From Granulosicoccus sp. (GTDB lineage Bacteria > Pseudomonadota > Gammaproteobacteria > Granulosicoccales > Granulosicoccaceae): 53,911 nucleotides of DNA. Below the pieces are notes generated by a model. The model saw nothing but the letters and a program-made list of their open reading frames with translations, ran no database searches and was not told the origin of the DNA. The stretch is taken from assembly GCA_023301725.1 (NCBI GenBank), contig JALZUD010000015.1:1-53911 (forward strand), written 5' to 3'. Positions 8,758 to 17,577 of this stretch are shown in pieces. The translations under genes were made by a program, and so were the position numbers. How positions within the stretch are numbered: position 1 is the first letter of the stretch; each line of letters opens with the position of its first letter.

Positions 8758-9960
8758 TCACAGCTTTGCCTTCTTACCTATTGACTTTGTTAACGGCATC
8801 GCGCTAAGCCCGTGCAGCAATATCGAAAACATCACTGTCATGGAGACACAGGCCAACAGCTCTTCTTCATTTGGAATGTCAAATTCATCCATAATGATAA
8901 GAGTAAATAGGATGGAGGCAAGTCCACGAGGGCCAAACCAACCTAAGAACAGCTTTTCACGCACTGACAAAGCTGTACCCCACAGCGATAGGTAAATCGC
9001 TGTAATCCGTATGACAGTCAGAAAGGCAAGCCCGAGAAGTACAACACGCCATGACATGTGCTGCAAGCCATCCGGCAACAAAAATGCACCGAAGACAAAG
9101 AAAGAGCTCATAGTAAGCAGCTGACCAGCACCTTCCATAAACTCACTAATAAAATGGATGTCGTGACGAAAGGTATTACCAAATACCATGCCCGCGACAA
9201 ACGCTGCGATAAAACCGTTACCGCCGATATGTTCAGCAAGTACAAACGCCAGAAAAGCCGAGGATATAAACACGACACCGGCTGCAGGTTCTGCCATGGC
9301 ATTGTTATTCTCAGACCAGTCCATCGCTTTTGCCATGATCCAGCCAATGCCAATACCCGCCAAAGGGCCCAAGGTAAGCTGTAATACCACGCTCATTGCC
9401 AAGCCATCGGTACCATGCGCACCAGCGGCACCCGTTGATGCAAGTATTGCCCCCAACAACACGAATGGCAGTGCTAGCCCATCGTTAAGGCCGCTCTCCA
9501 CATTGATAGTTTGGCTCAGGTGCTTTGGCACATCAGGACTAGACACAACCGCCTGCCCAAGCGCGGCATCGGTGGGCGTCAAAACCGCTGCAGTGAGTAA
9601 GGCCAACGCAAACCCCGACGCAGGGCTGACCAGATAGGCCACTAGTGTTCCCAGCGCGATGCTCAACGGCATACCGATAACCAGCATGCGAGTGGGAATT
9701 TGCCAGCTCTTACGCAGCAGCTGAAAACGCACATGGCTGGCATCGGTGAACAAAATAAGTACCAAGGTGATCTCAGCTAACAGCCGCTTACCCTCATGGA
9801 TTACGGCTGGGTCTGAGTTGGCATGCAAAGGCCCCGTTAAAAGATAGCCCAACACCATGAATATGATGGGTAAGGTAAGCACAGTTCTGTCCACCCATTT
9901 GCTGAGCAATGAATACACAACAAAGGCTGACAGTAATATTAATAAAATTTCGGCGTGCAT
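8758..9960 (-). CDS. CPA1-family cation:proton antiporter (NhaP-like)
   Basis: This 400-residue membrane protein has about 12 hydrophobic segments and hardly any C-terminal cytoplasmic extension. The family signature is clear: TPTDAALGQAVVSSPDVP followed by NVESGLNDGLALPFVLLG, where the Asn-Asp pair is the ion-binding centre of electroneutral CPA1 exchangers. A late block GWFGPRGLASILFTLI matches the conserved Gly-Pro-Arg-Gly helix. It should exchange Na+ or K+ for protons across the inner membrane. It converges with the chemoreceptor. The 186 bp to the next gene downstream of its start holds nothing I recognise. The transported ion cannot be decided from sequence. Confidence 0.9.
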   Translation of the reverse strand: MHAEILLILLSAFVVYSLLSKWVDRTVLTLPIIFMVLGYLLTGPLHANSDPAVIHEGKRLLAEITLVLILFTDASHVRFQLLRKSWQIPTRMLVIGMPLSIALGTLVAYLVSPASGFALALLTAAVLTPTDAALGQAVVSSPDVPKHLSQTINVESGLNDGLALPFVLLGAILASTGAAGAHGTDGLAMSVVLQLTLGPLAGIGIGWIMAKAMDWSENNNAMAEPAAGVVFISSAFLAFVLAEHIGGNGFIAAFVAGMVFGNTFRHDIHFISEFMEGAGQLLTMSSFFVFGAFLLPDGLQHMSWRVVLLGLAFLTVIRITAIYLSLWGTALSVREKLFLGWFGPRGLASILFTLIIMDEFDIPNEEELLACVSMTVMFSILLHGLSAMPLTKSIGKKAKL

Positions 9961-10146
9961 TCGGAGCTCTTAAAACTGCGAAGTTTACTACAGTGTTGCA
10001 TTCAGAATAACTTTGCCATGGCCCCACGACGAATCATTTCACCTCCACTACTGCAGCTCTTACCCTGCTGACTTTGAAACTGGGACACAATATTGGCTGG
10101 CTTGTATTGCGCACTAATCAAAAAAGAACGCATGATTGCCAGCATG

Positions 10147-13100
10147 CTATTCATCACGCAACAACTCGATTTCCACACGTCTGTTGGCTTCGCGTCCCTC
10201 TTTAGTACCGTTGTCCGCCACCGATCGTGTTTCACCAAAGGCTCTCACCTCAAGACGGCTTTTTTGAATCCCAGTAGAGATAAGATATCGCGCTACTGCT
10301 AATCCGCGTAACTTTGAAAGGGCCATATTAGCGTCTGCATTTCCCTGATCATCAGTATGTGCTGTCAGATGAATTCTGGACTGCCCGTAAGCGTTAAGTA
10401 AGCTAAGCACCTGATCAAGTCTTGCTATTGAATTGCTTGTAAGTGTTGCGGAACCACTGAAAAAATTGACTATTTGAAGTATTTCACTCTTTACTTCACA
10501 TTCCGACTTATCTACAGCAATCCTGTTTTTCGTGCCAGAACAACGATCGATAGAATCCGGTATACGACTCCCATCGCTATCTTCCGGCAATGCTGCCAAT
10601 AAAGCTACCGGCTCTTGTACTTGATCTTGCTTTACTGGTGCTGAATTGGCTAATGACGCGGCATTCTCCCGCGAACTGGTGTCGCTCTTTTTACGGGTTC
10701 CAATACGGTACACCAATGCCAACTGCGTATAGTAGACGTCAGCATCAAACAGTATTGTTTCGGCGCGTAAGGCGAAGCCAGCTTGCGATGCATACTCAGC
10801 GCCCAGCCCCAAAACCAGATGTATATCATTATCTTTTTCAAAAGTAATATTATCGCTTGTATCGTTATTCAAATACCCAAGACCTACACGACCAAAGCCT
10901 AACAAGCCCTTGCGCTGCTCTCTCTTGGCTTGCGACCCCACATAGGCCAAGGCGCTGATTCCCAACTCCTTGTAAGCTATTTCAGTGTTCTGTGTCAGAC
11001 CCGCATCACCTAAGTCGGCATAGTGCCCCTCGACACTGAAACGACGCCCCATATCTTTGCCCACCGTGATTTGCACACCGAGTTGGGCTCGATCATTAAC
11101 GTCAATACCCTGAACTTCACTGGTGTCAGGCTCTAAAAAGCTTCGACCTATACCCGCTCCCACGTAGACACGTTGATCATGGGATTTTTCTGGATTCGAG
11201 TGCGCGGCTTCAAGCCTAGGTTCGCTTGTCTCAATCACCTTGTCATTGCTGCGCTGTTCTGCAGCTTGAGCATCTCTACTCTCAGTGACCATCCCACTAA
11301 TCAATAACAGTGAAAGCACGGCCATGGTGGTCGATTTTTTGCCATCGTTGCGAATCTTCGCATCAACGTTTAAGGGCGATTGCACAGGGAGCCTGTTTCG
11401 TCGCAATAACTTCAGTAAAAACGTCGTCAGTATAAGCAGCGGGAATCCGTGGCTAACCGACGGACGATCTATCGAACAGCCTCCCCCCTGAATGCCAGTT
11501 CGAATGACACCATCTCCCGGTAATGCCCCTGCCTGCCTTGTTTCCAGGATATCAGCAACATTATTCCCATTCTCATCCGGTAGTGCTCCGAATACTGGGG
11601 CTGATCCGTCGTCCTGAAACAAATCAACAAGACCATCGCCGTTAGCGTCCGCATCATATGTATCAACAATGCCATCCCCATCTGCATCAAAGCCTGACGC
11701 AAAATCAATGTCTGCAAAGTCAACAATGCTATCTCCATCCACGTCTGCACCAACCCTAAAACTGATATCAACACTGTCTGGAATATTATCTTCATCGCTA
11801 TCTAACATGGCATCTACTACACCGTCCTCGTTGGCATCTGGTAGGTTGCCAAAGACATCTTTGAAATCGCCACTTCGTCCTTCAACTGAATCGACCAACC
11901 CATCACTATCAGTATCGATAACCAAGTGATTCGGACTTCCATCCATATCAGTATCAAGTGGAATTAAGGTCGGTGAATCATGATACCCATCGCCATCCAT
12001 ATCAATAAACCCATCAATCACACCATCTCGATCACGGTCAAAATTCTCACCTCGCGACTCTAGCGTATCGCTCAGGGTGTCGTTCTCAGAGTCTTTATCT
12101 AGAAAATCAGCAATTCCATCACCATCGGAATCAAGCACTGCCAATGGCGTTAGCGAACTATTCCCAGCTTCCAACGCATCGCTTAGACCATCGTTATCAG
12201 AATCGAGATCGAGACTATCATTGACGCCATCACCATCCGTGTCAACCTGACCTTCTATAAGATCAGGTATGCCGTCGTTATCCGAATCTGGATCACGATT
12301 GTTTGGTAGACCATCTGAGTCGGTGTCGATGTTTGAGGACTCATCACCATCCGGTATGCCATCGTTATCAGAATCGGTATCGATTCGGTCAGGCAGCCCA
12401 TCAGAGTCTGTATCTGTGACCGGACCATCAGGAACTTCAGCACTGTCGGCAATACCATCACCGTCTGCATCAGTGTTAACGTAGTCTGGCGCGCTATCCG
12501 TGTCTGTGTTTACTGGGTTATTACCATCAGAACCAGCTTCGATACTGTCGCTCACTGTGTCGTTGTCTGAATCAAGATCACGAAAATCCGCCAGCCCATC
12601 CCCATCGGTGTTCAAGGGTGCATCATCAGTGTCAGAGATTCCGTCAGCGTTGCGATCGATTTCACCACTATCGGCCATGGTCTCAAGTGAGTCAACCAAA
12701 CCATTAGTACCGACGTCACTATCGAGCCGGCCATCGCCGTCAATATCCGGTTGACCCGATCCAGATTCGACAACATCCGGAATGCCATCATCATCACTAT
12801 CCAGATCTAGGCGATCAGGCATCAAATCATCGTCAGTGTTAACGGTTGACTCCTCGACGTCTGTAATACCGTCGTTATCCGAATCAAGATCTCTGAAGTC
12901 AGCAAGGCCATCACTATCAGTGTCGCTAGGGTCGTTAAAATCGCCGCCTGCTTCTAGCGCGTCTGCAATACCATCATTGTCCGAATCTAACTCCAGATAG
13001 TCAGCAGTACCGTCGTTGTCACTATCGCTAGGGTCTGTAGGATCTGCTCCCGCTTCAAGCGCATCAAGAAGTCCATCGTTATCACTATCGGTGTCACGAA

Positions 13101-14232
13101 AGTCGGCAAGTGCATCACCATCTGAACTCGAAGGGTTACTCGGGTCCGCTCCAGCTTCTACTGCATCGGGTATTCCGTCTTCATCAGAATCTGTATCCAG
13201 GTAGTCTGCTATTCCGTCTGCATCTGCATCGTTATAGACATTATGAAGTTCAATGTTATCGAGTAAGAAATCATTACCTCTACTGCCTATCTGAGTGGAA
13301 GCCAGTTCAATGGACACATCTCCGGCCGGAGCAATGAAATAAAATGAATAACGCTCCCACGGCACAACGCCGGGTCCGGGCTCAAGCGGGCCAGTCGTAA
13401 AAACAGTAGCCCCGTTTAATATTACGTCCACCTCATTTGGCACACCACCTTCACTGTTGGCGGCCCAGAAAGCGTATTCGTATTCTCGCCCCTCCAGAAG
13501 ATTATTTAGTGTGGTCTTCAGGACGGGAGTACTTTCATCTGGGTCAGAGGCAAAGAAACGCCCCTTGACACCGTAAAGCGGATCTATAGCCGGAGTGAAT
13601 TGAGCGCTATTTCTTGGACGAACCGCATTGGCAACATAGCCGTAGTCACCAAATCCAATGCTAGAAAATTCAGCAAAATTCCCACCGGCTACAGCGCCCG
13701 GATAAGGATTTACGCTTGGCGACTGATCTTCATCCCCAGATTCAAAACCGAAGGTGCCACCATCATAAGGTAGGAATAGATTTTCGCCAGCAATTGCCCT
13801 GCTACCAGTGCCAAACTGCTCATCGACATCAGGTATGCCATCACCATCATCGTCAGTATCAATGTCGTCATCGACGCCATCATTGTCACTATCGTTGTCT
13901 ATGTAATCTGCTACAGAATCACCATCGACATCTGACTCACCCTCTAAGATATCCAGAAAGCCATCGTTGTCGCTATCAATATCTTCGCTATTGGCTACAC
14001 CATCACCATCGGTGTCACAGAGGCCACCCACCGAGGGAGTTGCACAGGCTGCATCCTCTGTGCTGTCTAGTATGCCGTCGTTGTCGATATCGCCAGGTAC
14101 AGCATGAGCTAAACCACAGGAAACCAACAGCGTAAAAACCGCGACGTTTTTAATGGATTGGCGGCTTGTATTATCTATACAGCAATGAGAAATGACATCC
14201 TTTTGCATCTGCAATACTCGCTTAAATTCCAT
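10147..14232 (-). CDS. Composite surface protein: calcium-binding repeats, CTERM-like tail, OmpA barrel and OmpA peptidoglycan domain
   Basis: This 1361-residue ORF reads as two proteins joined in frame. Residues 1-44 are a signal peptide (AVFTLLVSCGLAHA). Next come acidic DxDxDG repeats of thrombospondin type 3 kind (~45-140), a beta-rich domain (~150-330) that looks like a carbohydrate-binding jelly roll, and a long repeat array (~333-880). Around Cys919 is GGGCSID, then a hydrophobic helix (FPLLILTTFLLKLL) and RRNR, the layout of a CTERM protein-sorting tail, which normally ends a protein. The ORF instead continues into a second signal-like helix (around Met970), an eight-strand OmpA-like barrel (~1022-1180), and an OmpA C-terminal domain (~1248-1358) with the peptidoglycan-binding Asp (LTAHTDDQG) and Arg (LSKLRG). 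The two internal helices could also be real membrane spans. Confidence 0.85.
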   Translation of the reverse strand: MEFKRVLQMQKDVISHCCIDNTSRQSIKNVAVFTLLVSCGLAHAVPGDIDNDGILDSTEDAACATPSVGGLCDTDGDGVANSEDIDSDNDGFLDILEGESDVDGDSVADYIDNDSDNDGVDDDIDTDDDGDGIPDVDEQFGTGSRAIAGENLFLPYDGGTFGFESGDEDQSPSVNPYPGAVAGGNFAEFSSIGFGDYGYVANAVRPRNSAQFTPAIDPLYGVKGRFFASDPDESTPVLKTTLNNLLEGREYEYAFWAANSEGGVPNEVDVILNGATVFTTGPLEPGPGVVPWERYSFYFIAPAGDVSIELASTQIGSRGNDFLLDNIELHNVYNDADADGIADYLDTDSDEDGIPDAVEAGADPSNPSSSDGDALADFRDTDSDNDGLLDALEAGADPTDPSDSDNDGTADYLELDSDNDGIADALEAGGDFNDPSDTDSDGLADFRDLDSDNDGITDVEESTVNTDDDLMPDRLDLDSDDDGIPDVVESGSGQPDIDGDGRLDSDVGTNGLVDSLETMADSGEIDRNADGISDTDDAPLNTDGDGLADFRDLDSDNDTVSDSIEAGSDGNNPVNTDTDSAPDYVNTDADGDGIADSAEVPDGPVTDTDSDGLPDRIDTDSDNDGIPDGDESSNIDTDSDGLPNNRDPDSDNDGIPDLIEGQVDTDGDGVNDSLDLDSDNDGLSDALEAGNSSLTPLAVLDSDGDGIADFLDKDSENDTLSDTLESRGENFDRDRDGVIDGFIDMDGDGYHDSPTLIPLDTDMDGSPNHLVIDTDSDGLVDSVEGRSGDFKDVFGNLPDANEDGVVDAMLDSDEDNIPDSVDISFRVGADVDGDSIVDFADIDFASGFDADGDGIVDTYDADANGDGLVDLFQDDGSAPVFGALPDENGNNVADILETRQAGALPGDGVIRTGIQGGGCSIDRPSVSHGFPLLILTTFLLKLLRRNRLPVQSPLNVDAKIRNDGKKSTTMAVLSLLLISGMVTESRDAQAAEQRSNDKVIETSEPRLEAAHSNPEKSHDQRVYVGAGIGRSFLEPDTSEVQGIDVNDRAQLGVQITVGKDMGRRFSVEGHYADLGDAGLTQNTEIAYKELGISALAYVGSQAKREQRKGLLGFGRVGLGYLNNDTSDNITFEKDNDIHLVLGLGAEYASQAGFALRAETILFDADVYYTQLALVYRIGTRKKSDTSSRENAASLANSAPVKQDQVQEPVALLAALPEDSDGSRIPDSIDRCSGTKNRIAVDKSECEVKSEILQIVNFFSGSATLTSNSIARLDQVLSLLNAYGQSRIHLTAHTDDQGNADANMALSKLRGLAVARYLISTGIQKSRLEVRAFGETRSVADNGTKEGREANRRVEIELLRDE
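11600..13250 (-). repeat. In-gene array of degenerate Asp-rich calcium-binding repeats
   Basis: About thirty degenerate repeats of DSDNDGIPD or DTDSDGLAD type lie here, coding ~residues 333-880 of the composite protein. A shorter block of the same kind lies at 13810-14127. The nucleotide repeats are imperfect (recurring gaatc/catc/tcg words every 27-60 bp), consistent with expansion by slippage followed by divergence. Each unit is an expected Ca2+ ligand loop. Confidence 0.8.
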
Positions 14233-14293
14233 ATTTTGCGTGAATCACAAAAATGGTTGCGCTGAGGATGCGCTGAAAATGAAGCTAATGCAA

Positions 14294-14320
14294 AATTTAG
14301 ACCACAACAGCGTCTAAATT
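14294..14320. promoter_or_regulatory. Perfect 9-bp dyad upstream of the composite surface protein
   Basis: AATTTAGAC (14294-14302) and GTCTAAATT (14312-14320) are exact inverted repeats around a 9-base centre, 62 bp upstream of the start codon at 14232. The placement suggests an operator for that gene. The site could also be part of the 5' leader. No T-run makes it a convincing terminator. Confidence 0.35.
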
Positions 14321-14451
14321 GGCTTGGAACTTACCAGATTATTACAATTTTCTAAATCAAGCGAAAACTCATAATGCAAGTGTGTATTTTTGCAAGTAAT
14401 TGAAAAAAGTTCATTGCTGTAAACCTATTTACGCATTTGACCAATAGCTAG

Positions 14452-15159
14452 TCACTCTCCCCTGCACTTCAACACCACCATCGCACAACCAACGATAAAC
14501 ATCGCAGCAAATCCACTAATCGCTGCAGCCGAACGTTGACCACCATTAATCTCCAGCACGTTGATTACTATACCGGCCAGCGGCACAATAATCATCAGAC
14601 CAAGCATCATGTCGGACATGCCGCGAATACGTCTATGCAATATCACACGCATTGAATGCCGACGACCAGTTGCCACACGCTGCGTGCAAAGTTCGACAAC
14701 CGGTTTACGGTACAAGAGATGGCCCTTCCGGTAGGCTGGTATCAGTGGAGCTGCCGTAAGTAAGGCACCGAGAATGGGAAACAGATTATCGTCTCTTTCC
14801 ATGAAATCAATCAAAGGCTGCCATTCAACCCAGAAGGTACCAATCACTAGCACCGCCACGGTAAGTACAACCAAGCCGATCAGCCACAAGATCTGGAACC
14901 TCGTACGCTGCTGCACAAATAAAGTGAATTCTGCAACATAGGCGTCTCGCTGTTCCACTGTGCAGGCAACGCCGTCGCCATAGTCATCACTAAAGAAGCG
15001 ATAGGCTTCACCGTTGGGGTCACTCTGGAACCGGCTAGCGTAGGAGGCCACAAGGTTTTCTGTGGCGGCAGTTGTTAGGATGTACACAGTGCTTAACTCG
15101 GATTTTTGTACAAGATAGGCGATGTAGCTTGTTACTGAACAATAGCTGAGTCGTGGCAT
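14452..15159 (-). CDS. Hypothetical inner-membrane protein
   Basis: I do not recognise a family. The ATG at 15159 gives 235 residues. A GTG at 15087 (starting VYILTTAATENLVAS) gives 211 and may be the true start, because the residues before it look less protein-like. A soluble N-terminal part of ~75 residues precedes four hydrophobic segments: ILWLIGLVVLTVAVLVIGTF, FPILGALLTAAPLIPAY, MMLGLMIIVPLAGIVINVL and AAISGFAAMFIVGCAMVVL. Arg-rich cytoplasmic loops lie between the second and third. It has no obvious operon partner: the composite surface protein gene is 219 bp downstream on the same strand and a divergent gene lies upstream. Confidence 0.55.
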   Translation of the reverse strand: MPRLSYCSVTSYIAYLVQKSELSTVYILTTAATENLVASYASRFQSDPNGEAYRFFSDDYGDGVACTVEQRDAYVAEFTLFVQQRTRFQILWLIGLVVLTVAVLVIGTFWVEWQPLIDFMERDDNLFPILGALLTAAPLIPAYRKGHLLYRKPVVELCTQRVATGRRHSMRVILHRRIRGMSDMMLGLMIIVPLAGIVINVLEINGGQRSAAAISGFAAMFIVGCAMVVLKCRGE

Positions 15160-15275
15160 GATCAGGCGATCACAGAACTTGCCGGATCGTCTGCAATGTC
15201 CGTTAACCAGCGAAGAGACAAAACTACTCGGCAAACCCCACCAAGTGTTTATATTTTTATGAGTTTATGATTTAC

Positions 15276-15307
15276 TAAAAGCGACATATTTTTTTTTGGC
15301 GCTTTTA
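15276..15307 (+). promoter_or_regulatory. Hairpin against the start codon of the adhesin E-like gene
   Basis: TAAAAGCG (15276-15283) and CGCTTTTA (15300-15307) are exact inverted repeats around a T-rich loop. They end three bases before the ATG at 15311. The only Shine-Dalgarno-like bases (AGG, 15307-15309) overlap the downstream arm, so folding could limit ribosome access. Confidence 0.3.
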
Positions 15308-15310
15308 GGT

Positions 15311-15682
15311 ATGAAAAAATTGCTATTGATATCGGTGTTGGCCTTCCCGTGCTCTGCATTGGCAGAGTGGATTGAATTTTCTACAAGGCCAAACGGTGAT
15401 GTCTTTTTTTTCGACAACACAAGAATAGAAAAGAATGGCGACGAAATTAGAGTGTGGACCAGGGTTAGATACAAGACGTCAGTTATGGCTGCATCGAGTT
15501 ACCAGAGTCTTCTAAGGTTAGACTGCTCTGAATTTTCAGAAACTGTATTACAAAGTACTTTTTTTACTGATAGAAACTGGGCTAAACCCGCTATGGCAAC
15601 CAACACTAACGCCAAATCGACGAAATCTGTACAAAAAAACTCAGCCACTGAGCGGCTTATTGCTATTTTATGTGAGGACTAG
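15311..15682 (+). CDS. Small secreted protein, surface-adhesin E-like
   Basis: This 123-residue protein has a clear Sec signal peptide (MKKLLLISVLAFPCSALA, cleavage near residue 18). The mature part starts EWIEFSTRPNGDVFFFDNTR, then KNGDEIRVWTRVRYKT and a later LDCSEF segment. This matches the short beta domain of the adhesin E-like family (secreted proteins with a Tyr/Phe-Asp-x-x-Arg/Ser hallmark and a conserved Cys). Two cysteines remain in the mature chain (in LDCSEF and near the C-terminus, LCED) and may form a disulfide. A TTG at 15296 is in frame but lies inside the upstream hairpin. The gene converges with the sugar dehydrogenase. Role unknown. Confidence 0.65.
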   Translation: MKKLLLISVLAFPCSALAEWIEFSTRPNGDVFFFDNTRIEKNGDEIRVWTRVRYKTSVMAASSYQSLLRLDCSEFSETVLQSTFFTDRNWAKPAMATNTNAKSTKSVQKNSATERLIAILCED

Positions 15683-15694
15683 TTCGGCACACAG

Positions 15695-15736
15695 CACAAA
15701 GAAAACTCGCGCTACTCTCATAGCGCGAGTGTTGTG
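15695..15736. terminator. Bidirectional terminator-like hairpin between convergent genes
   Basis: ACTCGCGCTA (15705-15714) and TAGCGCGAGT (15721-15730) form a perfect 10-bp stem with a 6-base loop. An outer CACAA/TTGTG pairing (15695-15699 and 15732-15736) extends it. It sits between two convergent stop codons. T-runs are weak on both sides, so termination efficiency is uncertain. Confidence 0.6.
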
Positions 15737-15761
15737 ACTACTTCGATTATTTACTAGTAGC

Positions 15762-17081
15762 CTAATACTGAGCTGTTGCACTAATTTTGTATATTATTCC
15801 GTCATCAACAGTGGCGTACAACGCGCTGTCAGGCCCCATGACCAAACCGCGATATCTTGTTGTAATTCCAGTTGGCATTATGATTGCGCCCTTTATTGAT
15901 TGTCCATCATCAGCAAGATCGTATACATCAATACGCGATCCCGGCGGGGTGTTTCCAAAACCGATACCCATGATGCCCACACTTAATCTTCCCTCATAAA
16001 TACCCCAATTGCTACCTGTCAAGAATGCAGCAGAGCTGGTGCCTTGAGAAAACCCATGATTATTCCAGGAAGGAGGCATCAAATCTTCAAAACGTGTGTC
16101 GCTCATAGGGGTATATGCTGCTCGAATTGCAGGATCCATGGCATCCAATTGATTCGGTTCGTAGCCGCAGTACTCGTCTGGGCACTCAGCTCGTCCACCT
16201 GTTAATTGTGCAGGATCCCAACCCGCATTGCCGCCATTAACCAGCGCGGTAATTTCATCGCTATGCCATGGTCCATGCTCTGCGGTAAACGCTCTTCCAT
16301 CACTTGGGCGAAAATCTATGCCTTGCACATTTCTATGCCCATAGGTGTAGATGCGCTTGTCAAACCCTTCAGGTGGGTTGTTATCAGGATGCGCGTTTCC
16401 GTCCCCGTCTACTCGAAGTATTTTACCGCAAAGCAACTGGCCATCCTGAGGGCAAATGCCTCTATGTCGATCACCACCAGTGACCCAGAGGTGCCCTTCA
16501 GGTCCAATGCGCAACCTGCCACCATTGTGAGCACCGGGCCCACCAAAAGGTTGATCTGACTCGAACGGCTTGTATTGAATATCCGTGATGATATCTGTGC
16601 GATCTGAAACACTCTTAAGGTCATCGCTGACCTTAAATTTCATCACAATATTGCCATCGCACTTTTCGAAATTGGTCTTACAACCGTCTCCATAATATTT
16701 GGTGGAAGAAGAGTAGAGATACAACGTGCGGTTCTCTGCAAAATTGGCGTCAGCAGCAACACCTAAAACACCTGCTTGTCCGTCACAGAAGAGATCTTCT
16801 CCTAAGTCAGCATAGCCACTGGAACCCTTAGCTCCGTACAGCGCATTCACCTCACCAGAGCTATCTCGTACTGAAAGACCTTTGCACTTTTCGGTATAGA
16901 ATAGAGTGCCGTCAGGCAAGAAAGCCATGCCCCATGGACTTTCTAGTCCAGACATAAACTCCGTCGTTTCAATGAAGGGAACGTTCATTCCCCTACTATG
17001 AGAATCGGCATGCGCATTCGGAATTACTACGGACACTAAAAGCGCGGACGCAAATATCGTGGTCTTCCTGTATCTATTCAT
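15762..17081 (-). CDS. PQQ-dependent aldose (glucose/sorbosone-type) dehydrogenase
   Basis: This 439-residue periplasmic enzyme has a signal peptide (residues 1-25, ending PNAHA) and an ATG at 17081 with GAGGAGAG just upstream. It shows the family blocks of soluble PQQ sugar dehydrogenases with a six-blade propeller: GLESPWGMAFLPDGTLFYTE near the start, GGPGAHNGGRLRIGPEGHLW with the catalytic-type His in the middle, then YGHRNVQGIDFRPSDGRAFT followed by AEHGP. Expected role: oxidation of aldose sugars to lactones in the periplasm, passing electrons to a cytochrome. A cytochrome c gene lies 33 bp upstream on the same strand, so the two form an operon. The sugar specificity is not readable. Confidence 0.9.
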   Translation of the reverse strand: MNRYRKTTIFASALLVSVVIPNAHADSHSRGMNVPFIETTEFMSGLESPWGMAFLPDGTLFYTEKCKGLSVRDSSGEVNALYGAKGSSGYADLGEDLFCDGQAGVLGVAADANFAENRTLYLYSSSTKYYGDGCKTNFEKCDGNIVMKFKVSDDLKSVSDRTDIITDIQYKPFESDQPFGGPGAHNGGRLRIGPEGHLWVTGGDRHRGICPQDGQLLCGKILRVDGDGNAHPDNNPPEGFDKRIYTYGHRNVQGIDFRPSDGRAFTAEHGPWHSDEITALVNGGNAGWDPAQLTGGRAECPDEYCGYEPNQLDAMDPAIRAAYTPMSDTRFEDLMPPSWNNHGFSQGTSSAAFLTGSNWGIYEGRLSVGIMGIGFGNTPPGSRIDVYDLADDGQSIKGAIIMPTGITTRYRGLVMGPDSALYATVDDGIIYKISATAQY

Positions 17082-17114
17082 TTCTCTCTCCTCGAGGTGT
17101 AGTCAGTACTTATT

Positions 17115-17510
17115 TCAGTTGGTTGCTTCCTTTAAATACACTGCTAAGTTTGCGATATCTTCATCGGTCAATGGCCTAGCCATCATAATCATCAAGGACG
17201 AATTAGATCCAATCTTGATTCCATCTCTGTAAGTTTCTAGTCGTGATTTCGTGTATGAAAGTTCATTGCCGGATACTTTTGGAAAGCTTGCTACCCCTTT
17301 ACCTGCAGCGCCATGACAATTAACACAGGTTTGATTATATCTCTCCTCTCCTAATTCAAAATCCCCAATTAGGGCATCGTCTCCTGCCGATACAACATCT
17401 TCCGCCTGCGTGTCAGTATTTTCGTTCTGTTTATCAGCGCTGATCGCTTGACTGAAAAAGCCTACGAGAAGAAGTGACATGAATAGAGTTCTGGATTGTC
17501 TACCTATCAT
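17115..17510 (-). CDS. Monohaem class I cytochrome c, likely acceptor for the sugar dehydrogenase
   Basis: This 131-residue protein has a signal peptide (MIGRQSRTLFMSLLLVGFFS, cleavage near ISA at residue 25). Residues 62-66 are the haem motif CVNCH, followed by GAAGKGVASFPKVSGNEL. A MMARPLTDEDIANLAVYL segment near the C-terminus supplies the axial Met and the final helix. An acidic linker (~28-55) precedes the haem domain. It is the first gene of a two-gene operon with the PQQ dehydrogenase and should carry its electrons toward the terminal oxidase. Confidence 0.9.
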   Translation of the reverse strand: MIGRQSRTLFMSLLLVGFFSQAISADKQNENTDTQAEDVVSAGDDALIGDFELGEERYNQTCVNCHGAAGKGVASFPKVSGNELSYTKSRLETYRDGIKIGSNSSLMIMMARPLTDEDIANLAVYLKEATN

Positions 17511-17548
17511 GATTTGGATCCATAGCGTAAAAGTCCATGATCAAAAAT

Positions 17549-17577
17549 AATATACAGAGTAAATTTGCTGGTAGCAA
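17549..17577 (-). promoter_or_regulatory. Predicted sigma-70 promoter for the cytochrome c/sugar dehydrogenase operon
   Basis: On the minus strand, TTGCTA (17577-17572), a 17-bp spacer and TATATT (17554-17549) match the consensus at 4/6 and 5/6. The -10 box ends 39 bp upstream of the cytochrome start codon. Confidence 0.45.

Noticed and set aside
11600-13250. Regularly spaced short repeats that could suggest a CRISPR array
   Set aside because: The repeats are degenerate, in frame, and encode Asp-rich calcium loops. No constant repeat with unique spacers is present.
12255-14135. Long open frames in other phases across the calcium-repeat region
   Set aside because: These are by-products of the repetitive Asp/Ser codons of the real minus-strand gene.
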